A stretch of DNA of 64,000 nt from Metapseudomonas sp043392685 (GTDB lineage Bacteria > Pseudomonadota > Gammaproteobacteria > Pseudomonadales > Pseudomonadaceae): NCBI GenBank assembly GCA_043392685.1, contig JBHZGM010000020.1; one strand, given 5' to 3'. Shown here one piece after another: positions 17,051-26,350 of this stretch. Position 1 is the first letter of the stretch. The number at the start of each line of letters is the position of its first letter. A program made the position numbers and the translations under genes. A model generated the notes under the pieces. That model ran no database searches. It was not told the DNA's origin and saw only the letters and a list, made by a program, of their open reading frames with translations.

Positions 17051-17496
17051 GCGCGGAACTCCTTGTGGCAGGCTTCGCAGTTGTCTTCCACCTTCTGCAC
17101 CAGCGGCGCGATGCCCTGGGCGGTGAACGGACCGGCCTGGGCGGCGCTGGCGAGCTGGCCGGTACTGGCTTCGAGTTCGCGCACCAGTTCCTTGAAGCGC
17201 TCCTGGCGCTGCCAGACCTCATCGCGGGCGGCGCTGTCGGCGTCGCCTTCCGGAGCCTGTGGGAAGTGCTGCCAGGGCTGGCGGGAAAGCTCATCGAGCC
17301 TGGTGGCGCCGGTGGCGAAGCGCTGCTCGTCGAAATTGACGCGGCCACGCAGCATGCCGCCGAGGTCTTCGCTGGTGCGCAGCATTTCCTTGAAGATCGC
17401 CTGGCGCTTGCCCAGCGGCGAATTGGGGTCCACGCCACCGCAGGCGGCAAGGCTCAGGCAAACGGCAGCAAGGATGAAAATCTTATTGGCATTCAT
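17044..17496 (-). CDS. Cytochrome c-like lipoprotein (class II/c'-type, C-terminal heme site)
   Basis: 150 residues from the ATG at 17496. The lipoprotein signal is MNANKIFILAAVCLSLAACG (lipobox LAAC). The rest is largely helical with one heme-binding CEACH near the C-terminus (residues 142-146), the arrangement of cytochrome c' and related class II cytochromes. It would be a lipid-anchored periplasmic heme protein of about 14 kDa. The partner is unknown. Upstream on the same strand, 136 bases away, lies a PilJ-type chemoreceptor. Confidence 0.8.
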   Translation of the reverse strand: MNANKIFILAAVCLSLAACGGVDPNSPLGKRQAIFKEMLRTSEDLGGMLRGRVNFDEQRFATGATRLDELSRQPWQHFPQAPEGDADSAARDEVWQRQERFKELVRELEASTGQLASAAQAGPFTAQGIAPLVQKVEDNCEACHKEFRAY

Positions 17497-17632
17497 CGGC
17501 AGGATCACGGGTCGGACTTGAGGCGGGCGACAGGGTACTCCCAGCCGCCCGGCAATTGCCAAGCCAGGCGACAGTTTGTCGCACCGCCCATGCCGTGCAG
17601 CGCGGAAATCCGACGAACCGGGCACACCGGCC

Positions 17633-19207
17633 TCAGGTGCGGAACTGGTCCAGATGGCCGTTGAGTTCCAGCACCTCTCCCCGGATCCGCTCGCTGGCCT
17701 GCATCACGCTGCAGGCGTCATCCCGGCTGCGCTCGGCCAGGCTGGAGATTTCCGTCACCCGCTGGTCTATGTCCTGGGCCACTTGGCTCTGCTGTTCGGC
17801 GGCGGTGGCGATCTGGGTGTTCATGGCACTGATGTTGTCCACCGCAACCACGATGCTGCCGAGCACTTCGCTGGCTTGCTCGATGTGATCGAGGTTTTCC
17901 CGCACCAGCCGGTTGCTGTCCTGCAAGGCGGCAACGGCCTGCTGGGCACCGCCCTGAAGGCGCTGGATCATCGCCTGGATCTCGCCGGTGGATTGCTGGG
18001 TACGGCTGGCCAGCGTGCGCACCTCATCGGCCACCACGGCGAATCCGCGACCGGCCTCGCCGGCACGGGCGGCCTCGATGGCGGCATTGAGCGCCAGCAG
18101 GTTGGTCTGCTCGGCGATGCCGGTGATGACTTCCAGCACCTTGCCCACGCCTTCGGTCTCATTGCGCAGGAGGTTCATCTGCCCGGCGCTAGCCGCCATC
18201 TGCTCCGATAGCTCGCCGATCAGCTCGGCACTGCGTTGCACGGCCCGCTGGCCGGACTTGGCGCAGCTATCGGCATTGCGCGCCGACTCGGCGGCATGGG
18301 CGGCGTGGCGGGCCACCTCGGCCACGGTGGCGCTCATCTCGTTCATCGCGGTGGCGACCTGGTCGAGGTTCTCGTGCTGCAGGCGCACCCCGTCATTGGC
18401 CGCATGGGCGGCGGCGACCACGGTTTCCACGTGCTGGCGGGTATGGCCGCCGGTCTCCTTGACCTGGCCCAGCAGTCCGCGCACCTGCTCGCGCATGCGG
18501 TTGTAGCCGGCGACGATCCGGCCGATTTCGTTGTCCTGGCGCCTGTTCTCCAGAGGCTGGGTGAAGTCACCCTGCCCCACGCGGGTCAGCGCCGCCTCCA
18601 GCCCGGTCAGGCGCTGGATCAACGGCCGCAGGCCGAATTGCCGCCCCAGCACCACCAGCAGGAGGAGGCCGATCACACAGGCGAAGGCCAGCCACATCTG
18701 CCGGCGCTGCGAGCTTTCCGCATGGGCCGCCATCAGCCCGACCGCCTTGTTCATTTCCTTCAGCAGTTCGAGCGAGGCGCCTTCCAGAGCTGCGAGGTCA
18801 CTGTCCGGACGCTCCAGCTGCGGTCGGAAATCCGCCCAGAGCCGGCCCACCAGGCGCATTTGCTCTGCCACCGCCGGGACCTGGATAGCGCTGATGTTGC
18901 GCGCCGGGTTCCCGCTCAGCAGGTCGCGATGGGCCTGGTCGAACTGGGCAATGGTGGCGTCCAGGGTAGAGCGGGCAATGGCGCCCTGGCGCAGCAGCAG
19001 CGCCTCCTTGGTCATCTTCTGGCTGAGCATGCGCTGGGCACCGGCGACGTTGATGGTCTCCGGCGACACCGACATGCTCAGGTAGAGCGCCACCGAGGCG
19101 GTAACCGCCAGCAGGAACATCAGCGCGTAGGAAAAGAGAAATTGCTGGTTTAGGGTACGCAGCCCCACGCAACGGAGCAGCGAATCGAAAGCGGATGTGG
19201 CGGACAT
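17633..19207 (-). CDS. Methyl-accepting chemotaxis protein with PilJ-type N-terminal sensor (McpN-like)
   Basis: 524 residues. TM1 is at about 20-42, then a periplasmic domain with INVAGAQRMLSQKMTKEA, which matches the type IV pili methyl-accepting transducer (PilJ) domain and echoes the P-box of nitrate sensors NarX/NarQ. TM2 is at about 170-190, followed by HAMP and a full signalling domain with the hairpin tip EQTNLLALNAAIEAARAGEA. AAGGAGG stands 5 bases before the ATG. McpN of P. aeruginosa, which has this domain, binds nitrate, so nitrate or nitrite is a candidate ligand by analogy. Confidence 0.88.
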   Translation of the reverse strand: MSATSAFDSLLRCVGLRTLNQQFLFSYALMFLLAVTASVALYLSMSVSPETINVAGAQRMLSQKMTKEALLLRQGAIARSTLDATIAQFDQAHRDLLSGNPARNISAIQVPAVAEQMRLVGRLWADFRPQLERPDSDLAALEGASLELLKEMNKAVGLMAAHAESSQRRQMWLAFACVIGLLLLVVLGRQFGLRPLIQRLTGLEAALTRVGQGDFTQPLENRRQDNEIGRIVAGYNRMREQVRGLLGQVKETGGHTRQHVETVVAAAHAANDGVRLQHENLDQVATAMNEMSATVAEVARHAAHAAESARNADSCAKSGQRAVQRSAELIGELSEQMAASAGQMNLLRNETEGVGKVLEVITGIAEQTNLLALNAAIEAARAGEAGRGFAVVADEVRTLASRTQQSTGEIQAMIQRLQGGAQQAVAALQDSNRLVRENLDHIEQASEVLGSIVVAVDNISAMNTQIATAAEQQSQVAQDIDQRVTEISSLAERSRDDACSVMQASERIRGEVLELNGHLDQFRT

Positions 19208-19362
19208 GGGTGCCTCCTTGCCGGGCCTGCCCCGGAACTTCAGTCAGGGCTGGCGGCTGCACAGCAAGAAGGCGGCCAACATCGGCCTAGAGCGCCTGGC
19301 CGGCGGCGACAAGCGTGAAGCGCCCCATTACAGGGCAGCCCCACGCAGCAGGCGCACCAGAT

Positions 19363-19767
19363 TCAGGCAGACGACTCGTCGTCCTTGAAACGGTCCTTGA
19401 TGTAGGTGATCTCCGTCTTGCCGTGGGGCGCCGGCAGGCCGTCCTCGCCGATGTTGACGAAGACCATCTTGTCGATGGTCAGGATGCTCTTGCGGGTGAT
19501 CTTGTTGCGCACTTCGCAACACAGGGTGATCGAGGTGCGGCCGAACTCGGTTGCGGTGATGCCCAGCTCGATGATGTCGCTCTGGCGCGCCGAACTGACG
19601 AAGTTGATCTCGGAGATGAACTTGGTGACCACGCGCTGGTTGCCGAGCTGGATGATGGCGTAAATGGCCGCTTCCTCGTCGATCCACTTCAACAGACTGC
19701 CGCCGAACAGCGTGCCATTGGGGTTGAGGTCTTCGGGTTTGATCCATTTGCGCGTATGGAAATTCAT
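19363..19767 (-). CDS. Acyl-CoA thioesterase, hotdog fold (YciA-like)
   Basis: 134 residues. Hotdog-fold thioesterase of the YciA/BACH group: PNGTLFGGSLLKWIDEEAAI near the N-terminus carries the catalytic aspartate, and FVSSARQSDIIELGITATE forms the following strand region. It hydrolyses acyl-CoA to free CoA and acid in the cytoplasm. Substrate range is not readable. AGAAGGAGGA precedes the start. It is divergent from sahH, with a 311-base gap that holds the sahH promoter and riboswitch. Confidence 0.88.
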   Translation of the reverse strand: MNFHTRKWIKPEDLNPNGTLFGGSLLKWIDEEAAIYAIIQLGNQRVVTKFISEINFVSSARQSDIIELGITATEFGRTSITLCCEVRNKITRKSILTIDKMVFVNIGEDGLPAPHGKTEITYIKDRFKDDESSA

Positions 19768-19877
19768 GCAGCGTCCTCCTTCTGTGGGATGGGACGCATC
19801 ATGACCGGCCCCGCGAGGCTTGTCCCGACAAGGCTTTCAATGGCCCCCATAGATGCCTGCGCGGGCGACGGAAAGCC

Positions 19878-19906
19878 TTGGGCTTGCCCGCCGGCGCCGC
19901 TATAAT
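19878..19906 (+). promoter_or_regulatory. Sigma-70 promoter of sahH
   Basis: TTGGGC at 19878-19883, a 17-base spacer, and a consensus TATAAT at 19901-19906. It gives a leader of about 165 bases that contains the SAH riboswitch. Apart from these, I see nothing else in the 19768-20078 gap. Confidence 0.75.
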
Positions 19907-19953
19907 CCGCAAGTTTTTCAAACGGTCGGCGCTGCCCGGCCGTTCCCGCCTCC

Positions 19954-20050
19954 CTTCCGAGGGGCGCTGCAGCAAGTGGGGCCTGATTCGAATCAGGCGC
20001 CGCCTGTCAGGCTCGGAAGGGGCGTTGCCAAAACGCATCAACGGCGCCCA
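19954..20050 (+). ncRNA. S-adenosylhomocysteine (SAH) riboswitch in the sahH leader
   Basis: The P1 arms CTTCCGAG (19954-19961) and CTCGGAAG (20012-20019) pair perfectly. The conserved GGGCGCTGC follows the first arm, and its GGGCGC (19962-19967) pairs with GCGCCC (20044-20049) as the pseudoknot. An 18-bp palindrome, GCCTGATTCGAATCAGGC (19981-19998), forms the variable internal hairpin. AACGGCGCCC near the 3' end matches the class consensus. SAH riboswitches turn on sahH when SAH accumulates. The pseudoknot ends 29 bases before the ATG, so control of ribosome access or of transcription is possible. Confidence 0.94.
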
Positions 20051-20078
20051 TTCGCACACTACGAATGGAGACTCTTAC

Positions 20079-21488
<1,410 letters not shown>

Positions 21489-21490
21489 AG

Positions 21491-21557
21491 CCACAGGCGG
21501 CAGGCTACAGGCGGCAGGCAGAAGCCAGTCCTGCAGCCTGCGGCCTGAAGCCTGCAG
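21491..21557. repeat. Snap-back repeat between sahH and metF
   Basis: A tandem 14-base unit, ACAGGCGGCAGGCT then ACAGGCGGCAGGCA, is followed by a complementary stretch (GCAGCCTGCGGCCTGAAGCCTG). The RNA would fold into a long imperfect hairpin directly upstream of the metF ribosome site. It resembles the low-complexity CTGCAGGC-type intergenic repeats common in pseudomonads. Confidence 0.6.
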
Positions 21558-21573
21558 CTCCGAAGGAATCTCT

Positions 21574-22419
21574 ATGTCGCAAGAACGCCGTTACAGCTTC
21601 GAATTCTTCCCCGCCAAGACCGAAGCCGGGCACGAAAAACTGATGGCCACCGCCCGCAACCTGGCCGCCTACCAGCCGGATTTCTTCTCCTGCACCTACG
21701 GTGCCGGCGGCTCCACCCGCGACCGTACCCTGCAGACCGTCCTGCAGCTGGACGGCGAAGTGAAGGTGCCCACCGCGCCGCACCTGTCCTGCGTCGGTGA
21801 CAGCAAGGCCGAACTGCGCGCCCTGCTGGCCTACTACAAGGATGCCGGCATCCAGCGCATCGTCGCCCTGCGCGGCGACCTGCCCTCGGGCATGGGCATG
21901 GCCAGCGGCGAGCTGCGCTACGCCAACGAGCTGGTGGAGTTCATCCGCGCGGAAACCGGCGACCACTTCCACATCGAAGTCGCCGCCTACCCGGAAGTGC
22001 ATCCCCAGGCACGCAGCTACGAGACCGACCTCGCCAACTTCGTGCGCAAGGTCAAGGCCGGCGCCAGCAGCGCGATCACCCAGTACTTCTTCAACGCCGA
22101 CAGCTACTTCTACTTCGTCGAGCGCGTGCGCAAGCTGGGCGTGGATATCCCGGTGGTACCGGGCATCATGCCGATCACCAACTACAGCAAGCTGGCCCGC
22201 TTCTCCGACGCCTGCGGCGCGGAAATCCCGCGCTGGATCCGCAAGCAACTGGAGGCCTACGCCGATGATGCGCAGAGCATTCAGGCGTTCGGCGAGCAGG
22301 TGATCACCCAGATGTGCGAACAGCTGCTGCAAGGCGGCGCCCCCGGCCTGCACTTCTACACCCTGAACCAGGCCGAACCCAGCCTGGCGATCTGGAAGAA
22401 CCTCAACCTGCCGCGTTGA
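21574..22419 (+). CDS. metF: Methylenetetrahydrofolate reductase
   Basis: 281 residues. A flavoprotein that reduces 5,10-methylene-THF to 5-methyl-THF for methionine synthesis. The N-terminal segment RRYSFEFFPAKTEAGHEKL is typical, with FFSCTYGAGGSTRDRT, RIVALRGDLPSGMG and a C-terminal ITQYFFNADSYFYFVE. GAAGGAATC precedes the start. With sahH just upstream, this is the SAM-recycling pair. Confidence 0.97.
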   Translation: MSQERRYSFEFFPAKTEAGHEKLMATARNLAAYQPDFFSCTYGAGGSTRDRTLQTVLQLDGEVKVPTAPHLSCVGDSKAELRALLAYYKDAGIQRIVALRGDLPSGMGMASGELRYANELVEFIRAETGDHFHIEVAAYPEVHPQARSYETDLANFVRKVKAGASSAITQYFFNADSYFYFVERVRKLGVDIPVVPGIMPITNYSKLARFSDACGAEIPRWIRKQLEAYADDAQSIQAFGEQVITQMCEQLLQGGAPGLHFYTLNQAEPSLAIWKNLNLPR

Positions 22420-22436
22420 GTTCGCCGTGGAAGTCG

Positions 22437-22467
22437 AAAAGGCCGGGCATTGTCCTGGCCTTTTTCT
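22437..22467 (+). terminator. Rho-independent terminator of metF
   Basis: AAAAGGCC (22437-22444) pairs with GGCCTTTT (22457-22464), with further inner pairs, and runs into TTTTTCTTTT. Confidence 0.85.
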
Positions 22468-22604
22468 TTTCCGCGTCCCGTGCGACTTCAATCGCCGATG
22501 AATGCTCTCCCCGAGCGGAGTCGTTGGCGACGGCGATCACAGCCTGGAAATCTTTGCTCTTCGGCTTACTTTCCAGCGCGCCTGCCGCCACGTAATCTGG
22601 CCAC

Positions 22605-23360
22605 ATGCCACTGTTTCGCATCCTCCTTGTCGTCCTGTCCGCCTGCCTTGGCCAAATCGCCTGGGCCGATGCCCTGCGTATCGTCAGCGAACCCTGGGCG
22701 CCCTATGTCTATGAGGAGGAAGGCAAGCTCCGGGGCCTGGACTACGAGGCCAGCAGCGTCGTCCTCAAGCGTCTGGGGATCGACGTGCAGTGGAACCTGA
22801 TGCCCTGGAAACGCTGCCTGACGGCGCTGGAAAGCGGACAGGCCGACGGGGTGCTCGACATCTTCCGCACGCCGGAGCGCGAAGCCTGGATGGCCTTTCC
22901 CGGCGAGCCGCTTTCCGACGTGCAGTTCGTCCTGTTCTACGCCCGGCAGCGCCCCTACCCGTTCCGGCGCATGGCCGACCTGCAGGGGCTGAAGGTCGGG
23001 GTTTCCCCTGGCTACTGGTACGCCAACCAGGTCTTCCGGACCTCCCCGCTGTTCATCCGTGAACCGGCGCCGACCCACGAGGCGAACCTCGGCAAGCTGG
23101 TGCGCGACCGGGTCGACCTGGTGGTGAATGATCGCCGCGCCGGTCGTTACCTGATCCAGCAGATGGGGCTCGCGGCGGAAATCGGCCAGCACCCGCAAGT
23201 GGTCAGCCGTGACCGCCAGTACCTGGCATTTCGCCGCACGCCGCACCTGGAAAGGCTCGCCGTGCGTTTCGGCGAGGCGCTCAGGCGCTTCAAGCGGGAG
23301 CCCGCCTACGCCGAGCTGGTGGCGCGCTACCGTGAACCGGGTGCGGGAAACCTTCGGTAA
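22605..23360 (+). CDS. Periplasmic amino-acid-type substrate-binding protein (SBP_bac_3), orphan
   Basis: 251 residues with a signal peptide (MPLFRILLVVLSACLGQIAWA). Typical SBP_bac_3 segments: SEPWAPYVYEEEGKLRGLDY, the hinge ESGQADGVLDIFRTPERE, and DLQGLKVGVSPGYWYANQ. It is the third orphan binding protein in the window and resembles the one at 2988-3743 in length and layout. No transport genes adjoin it. The ligand is unknown. Confidence 0.85.
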   Translation: MPLFRILLVVLSACLGQIAWADALRIVSEPWAPYVYEEEGKLRGLDYEASSVVLKRLGIDVQWNLMPWKRCLTALESGQADGVLDIFRTPEREAWMAFPGEPLSDVQFVLFYARQRPYPFRRMADLQGLKVGVSPGYWYANQVFRTSPLFIREPAPTHEANLGKLVRDRVDLVVNDRRAGRYLIQQMGLAAEIGQHPQVVSRDRQYLAFRRTPHLERLAVRFGEALRRFKREPAYAELVARYREPGAGNLR

Positions 23361-23401
23361 CCGTTGAGCAGCGTGAGGGCTGTACATTCTCGCGGAACTG
23401 T

Positions 23402-23550
23402 TATACTCGGCGCTCCGTCAGGCATACGCCCGGATGCTGAGCCACCCCAGAGCCAGCAGGACCGGTCGGGATCACGCGCCATCGCCGTGATTCGAGCCAG
23501 ACACGATCACCCTATCGGGCCAGCCCCTTAGCACTCACACAGGATCTCCC
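23402..23550 (+). promoter_or_regulatory. Probable rhlE2 promoter and long 5' leader
   Basis: A -10 element TATACT at 23402-23407 is followed by a GC-rich discriminator (CGGCGCTCC). The -35 is weak. The leader would be about 140 bases. It contains a small hairpin, ATCACG/CGTGAT at 23471-23491, and ends with AGGATCTCCC before the ATG. Long leaders on DEAD-box helicase messages often carry autoregulation; here that is only inferred. Confidence 0.45.
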
Positions 23551-25464
23551 ATGTCCTTTGCCTCCCTCGGTCTCTCCGAGGCATTGGTCGGCGCCGTCGA
23601 AGCCGCCGGCTACGCCCAGCCCACTCCCGTGCAACAGCGGGCAATTCCCGCCGTGTTGCAAGGTCGCGACCTGATGGTTGCGGCCCAGACAGGCACCGGC
23701 AAGACCGCCGGTTTCGCCCTGCCCGTCCTGGAACTGCTGTTCCCCAACGGGCACCACGACAAATCCCAGCGTCATGGCCCGCGCCAGGCGCGCGTACTGG
23801 TCCTGACACCGACCCGCGAACTGGCGGCCCAGGTCCACGACAGCTTCAAGCTCTACGCCCGTGACCTGAAACTGGTCAGCGCCTGCATTTTCGGTGGCGT
23901 CGGCATGAATCCCCAGGTGCAGGCCCTGTCCAAGGGCGTGGACCTGCTGGTGGCCTGCCCCGGCCGCCTGCTCGACCTGGCCGGCCAGGGCAACGTCGAC
24001 CTCTCCCATGTGGAAATCCTCGTGCTCGACGAAGCCGACCGGATGCTCGACATGGGCTTCATCCACGATGTGAAGAAGGTCCTCGCCAAGCTCCCGCCCA
24101 AGCGCCAGAACCTGCTGTTCTCGGCAACCTTCTCGAAAGACATCGTCGACCTCGCCAACAAGCTGCTGCACGATCCCGAACGCATCGAAGTGACCCCGCC
24201 GAACACCACGGTGGAGCGCATCGAGCAGCGCGTGTTCCGTCTCCCCGCCAGCCACAAGCGCGCCCTGCTGGCGCACCTGATCACGGTCGGCGCCTGGGAG
24301 CAGGTGCTGGTCTTCACCCGTACCAAGCACGGCGCCAACCGCCTCGCCGAGTACCTGACCAAGCACGGCCTGGCCGCCGCCGCGATCCACGGCAACAAGA
24401 GCCAGAACGCCCGCACCAAGGCCCTGGCCGACTTCAAGGCCAACGACGTGCGCATCCTGGTGGCCACCGACATCGCCGCCCGTGGCCTGGACATCGACCA
24501 GTTGCCCCATGTGGTCAACTTCGAGCTACCCAACGTCGAGGAAGACTATGTGCACCGCATTGGCCGTACCGGCCGTGCCGGGCGCAGCGGTGAAGCCATC
24601 TCCCTGGTCGCTCCGGATGAAGAGAAACTGCTGAAGGCCATCGAGCGCCTGACCAAGCAGAAGATCCCGGACGGCGATACCCAGGGCTTCGACCCGGCGA
24701 CCGTCGAGGCCGAGCGCCCCGAGGCACGCCCGCCACGCCCCGAGCGCCAGCCGCGCGCCGACAAGCCCAAGCGCGAAACCAAGGCCGCCGCACCGCAGGC
24801 ACCCGCCGAAGGGAAAGAAGCCAAGGCCGAAGGCAGCGCTGAAGGCAAGCCGCGCAAGAGCCGTAATCGCCGTCGTGGCAAGGGCAAAAGCCAGGATCAG
24901 GAGCAAGGCCAGCAGGCCGCCGGCCAGCGTCAGCAACAGCAACAGCAACAGCAACAGCCCAGGCAGCCGAAGCCGGTGTTCCCGCCGCAACCGGCCGCCG
25001 ACCGCGATCCGGAAGAGTTCCTCGACGACGAGATCGACAACTTCGGCAATCGTGTCGACTACGTCAGCCCCTATCCGCCCAAGGACCAGGTCCGCGGCCA
25101 GCGCCGTGGCGGCCAGGGCCAAGGCCAGGGCCGTAGTGGTGGCGCTCAGGGTCAGGGTCGCAGCGGCGGCGGTCAGGGCCGTGGCAGCAACCAGGGCCAA
25201 CGCCAGGGTGGCCAGAAGCAGGGCCAGCAGCGCCAGGGCAAGGCGGCCAAGGGCCGTGGCCCCCGCCGTGGTGACGATCAGCTGGTGTCCCGTGGTCGCG
25301 ACGAACCGGCCGTGCAGGATCCCCGTGCCAACAAGCCGGCACCGAAGATCATCATGAAAGAGTCCCGCGCCGACCGTTTCCCAACTCCGGAGCAACTGGA
25401 CGAACTGCAACAGAGCAGCCGCCCGCGCGGCGAGAAACCGGCCTTGCTGACCCGCAATCGCTGA
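23551..25464 (+). CDS. rhlE2: DEAD-box ATP-dependent RNA helicase, RhlE2-like
   Basis: 637 residues. The helicase core is at about 1-375: Q-motif YAQPTPVQQRAIPAVLQG, Walker A AAQTGTGKTAG, DEAD box VLDEADRMLDMGF (about residue 160), SAT motif LLFSATFS, and motif VI HRIGRTGRAGRSGEA. A long basic tail follows (from about 380) with a Q-run (about 460-470) and RGG/GQG-rich repeats (about 515-570). Length, tail and position match P. aeruginosa RhlE2 (PA0428), whose tail binds RNA and RNase E and which affects RNA decay and virulence. Its role here is inferred from orthology. Confidence 0.93.
   Translation: MSFASLGLSEALVGAVEAAGYAQPTPVQQRAIPAVLQGRDLMVAAQTGTGKTAGFALPVLELLFPNGHHDKSQRHGPRQARVLVLTPTRELAAQVHDSFKLYARDLKLVSACIFGGVGMNPQVQALSKGVDLLVACPGRLLDLAGQGNVDLSHVEILVLDEADRMLDMGFIHDVKKVLAKLPPKRQNLLFSATFSKDIVDLANKLLHDPERIEVTPPNTTVERIEQRVFRLPASHKRALLAHLITVGAWEQVLVFTRTKHGANRLAEYLTKHGLAAAAIHGNKSQNARTKALADFKANDVRILVATDIAARGLDIDQLPHVVNFELPNVEEDYVHRIGRTGRAGRSGEAISLVAPDEEKLLKAIERLTKQKIPDGDTQGFDPATVEAERPEARPPRPERQPRADKPKRETKAAAPQAPAEGKEAKAEGSAEGKPRKSRNRRRGKGKSQDQEQGQQAAGQRQQQQQQQQQPRQPKPVFPPQPAADRDPEEFLDDEIDNFGNRVDYVSPYPPKDQVRGQRRGGQGQGQGRSGGAQGQGRSGGGQGRGSNQGQRQGGQKQGQQRQGKAAKGRGPRRGDDQLVSRGRDEPAVQDPRANKPAPKIIMKESRADRFPTPEQLDELQQSSRPRGEKPALLTRNR
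24931..24957 (+). repeat. CAG/CAA hexanucleotide repeat in the rhlE2 tail
   Basis: About four and a half tandem copies of CAGCAA encode an uninterrupted glutamine run inside the low-complexity C-terminal extension. Units of 6 bases keep frame, so slippage would change only the length of the run. Confidence 0.85.
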
Positions 25465-25477
25465 GTTCCCCCCGCCC

Positions 25478-25515
25478 ACGAAAACGCCGGCCAAGCGCCG
25501 GCGTTTTCGTTTCCG
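25478..25515 (+). terminator. Rho-independent terminator of rhlE2
   Basis: Perfect 14-bp stem, 25478-25491 with 25497-25510 (ACGAAAACGCCGGC), 5-base loop, then TTCC. It works with the T-rich arm GTTTTCGTTT. Confidence 0.9.
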
Positions 25516-25692
25516 CAAATTTCAATCGCGATGCTGCGCGTAGCCGCGAGCAAGCGTCCACGTTCGTGGATTCTGGACTTTCGGTAGCCGCCGCTTCAGC
25601 TTGGCCCGAATCGTACAAGGGTGCGCCGCGCGCCCCCTACCGGATTGCTCCCAGGGACATGGTTCCCGGGTTCAAATGAATTCGTTCCTGCA

Positions 25693-25720
25693 ATGCAAAA
25701 CGCCGGCACTTGGCCGGCGT
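25693..25720 (-). terminator. Rho-independent terminator of yceI
   Basis: 8-bp stem ACGCCGGC (25700-25707) with 25713-25720, loop ACTTG, followed on the minus strand by TTTTGCATTG. It lies 23 bases past the yceI stop. Confidence 0.8.
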
Positions 25721-25743
25721 TCTGCTGCTGCGGGAAGGCAGGC

Positions 25744-26319
25744 TCAGGAGCGCACGCCCTCGAAGGAGATGATCAGCTGGGCTTCCTGGGAGGCCGGGCC
25801 GAGGTCCTTCTGGATGTCGAAGTCCTTCAGCTTGATGGTGGTGGTGCCTTCGAAGCCGGCACGGTAGCCGCCCCAAGGGTCGTCGCCCTGGCCAACGAAC
25901 TTGGCATTGATCACCACCGGCTTGGTCACGCCGTTGAGGGTCAGGTTGCCGGTCACGTCGGCGGTACCCTCGCCGGTGGACTTGACCGAGGTGGACTCGA
26001 AGGTGGCGGTGGGGTTCTTGCTGACGTTCAGGAAGTCACCGCTCTTGATGTGCTTGTCACGCTCGGCGTGGTTGGTGTCGACGCTGGCGGTCTTCAGGGT
26101 GACCTTGATCTTGCTGGCCTCCGGGTTCTTCTCGTCGAAGCTGAAGGTGCCGTCGAAGTCCTTGAAGGAACCGTAGATGTAGCTGTAGCCCAGGTGGCCG
26201 ATCTTGAAGTTGACGAAGGCGTGCTGGCCTTCCTTGTCGATCACGTAGTCAGCGGCCATCGCCTGGCCAGCGAAGAGCGCGGCACCCAGGGTCAGGGCAG
26301 CGAAGGTTTTCTTCAGCAT
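25744..26319 (-). CDS. YceI-family periplasmic lipid-binding protein
   Basis: 191 residues with a signal peptide (LTLGAALFAGQAMA, cleavage near residue 22). YceI lipocalin-like fold: DYVIDKEGQHAFVNFKIGHL at the start of the mature protein, the central FDEKNPEASKIKVTLKTASV, HIKSGDFLNVSKNPTATFES, and the closing VQ-like strand LIISFEGVRS. Family members bind isoprenoid lipids such as ubiquinone precursors and are often paired with a cytochrome b561, as here (31 bases downstream of the b561 gene on the same strand). It is probably the orthologue of P. aeruginosa PA0423 (PasP). Confidence 0.93.
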   Translation of the reverse strand: MLKKTFAALTLGAALFAGQAMAADYVIDKEGQHAFVNFKIGHLGYSYIYGSFKDFDGTFSFDEKNPEASKIKVTLKTASVDTNHAERDKHIKSGDFLNVSKNPTATFESTSVKSTGEGTADVTGNLTLNGVTKPVVINAKFVGQGDDPWGGYRAGFEGTTTIKLKDFDIQKDLGPASQEAQLIISFEGVRS

Positions 26320-26350
26320 CGATGAATCTCCTTATTGAGAGGTTGCGACG

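Noticed and set aside
25640..25690. A tRNA-like stretch (GGTTCCCGGGTTCAAAT) after rhlE2
   Set aside because: The T-loop-like text is present, but the 3' half of the T stem does not pair and no anticodon or acceptor stem can be drawn.
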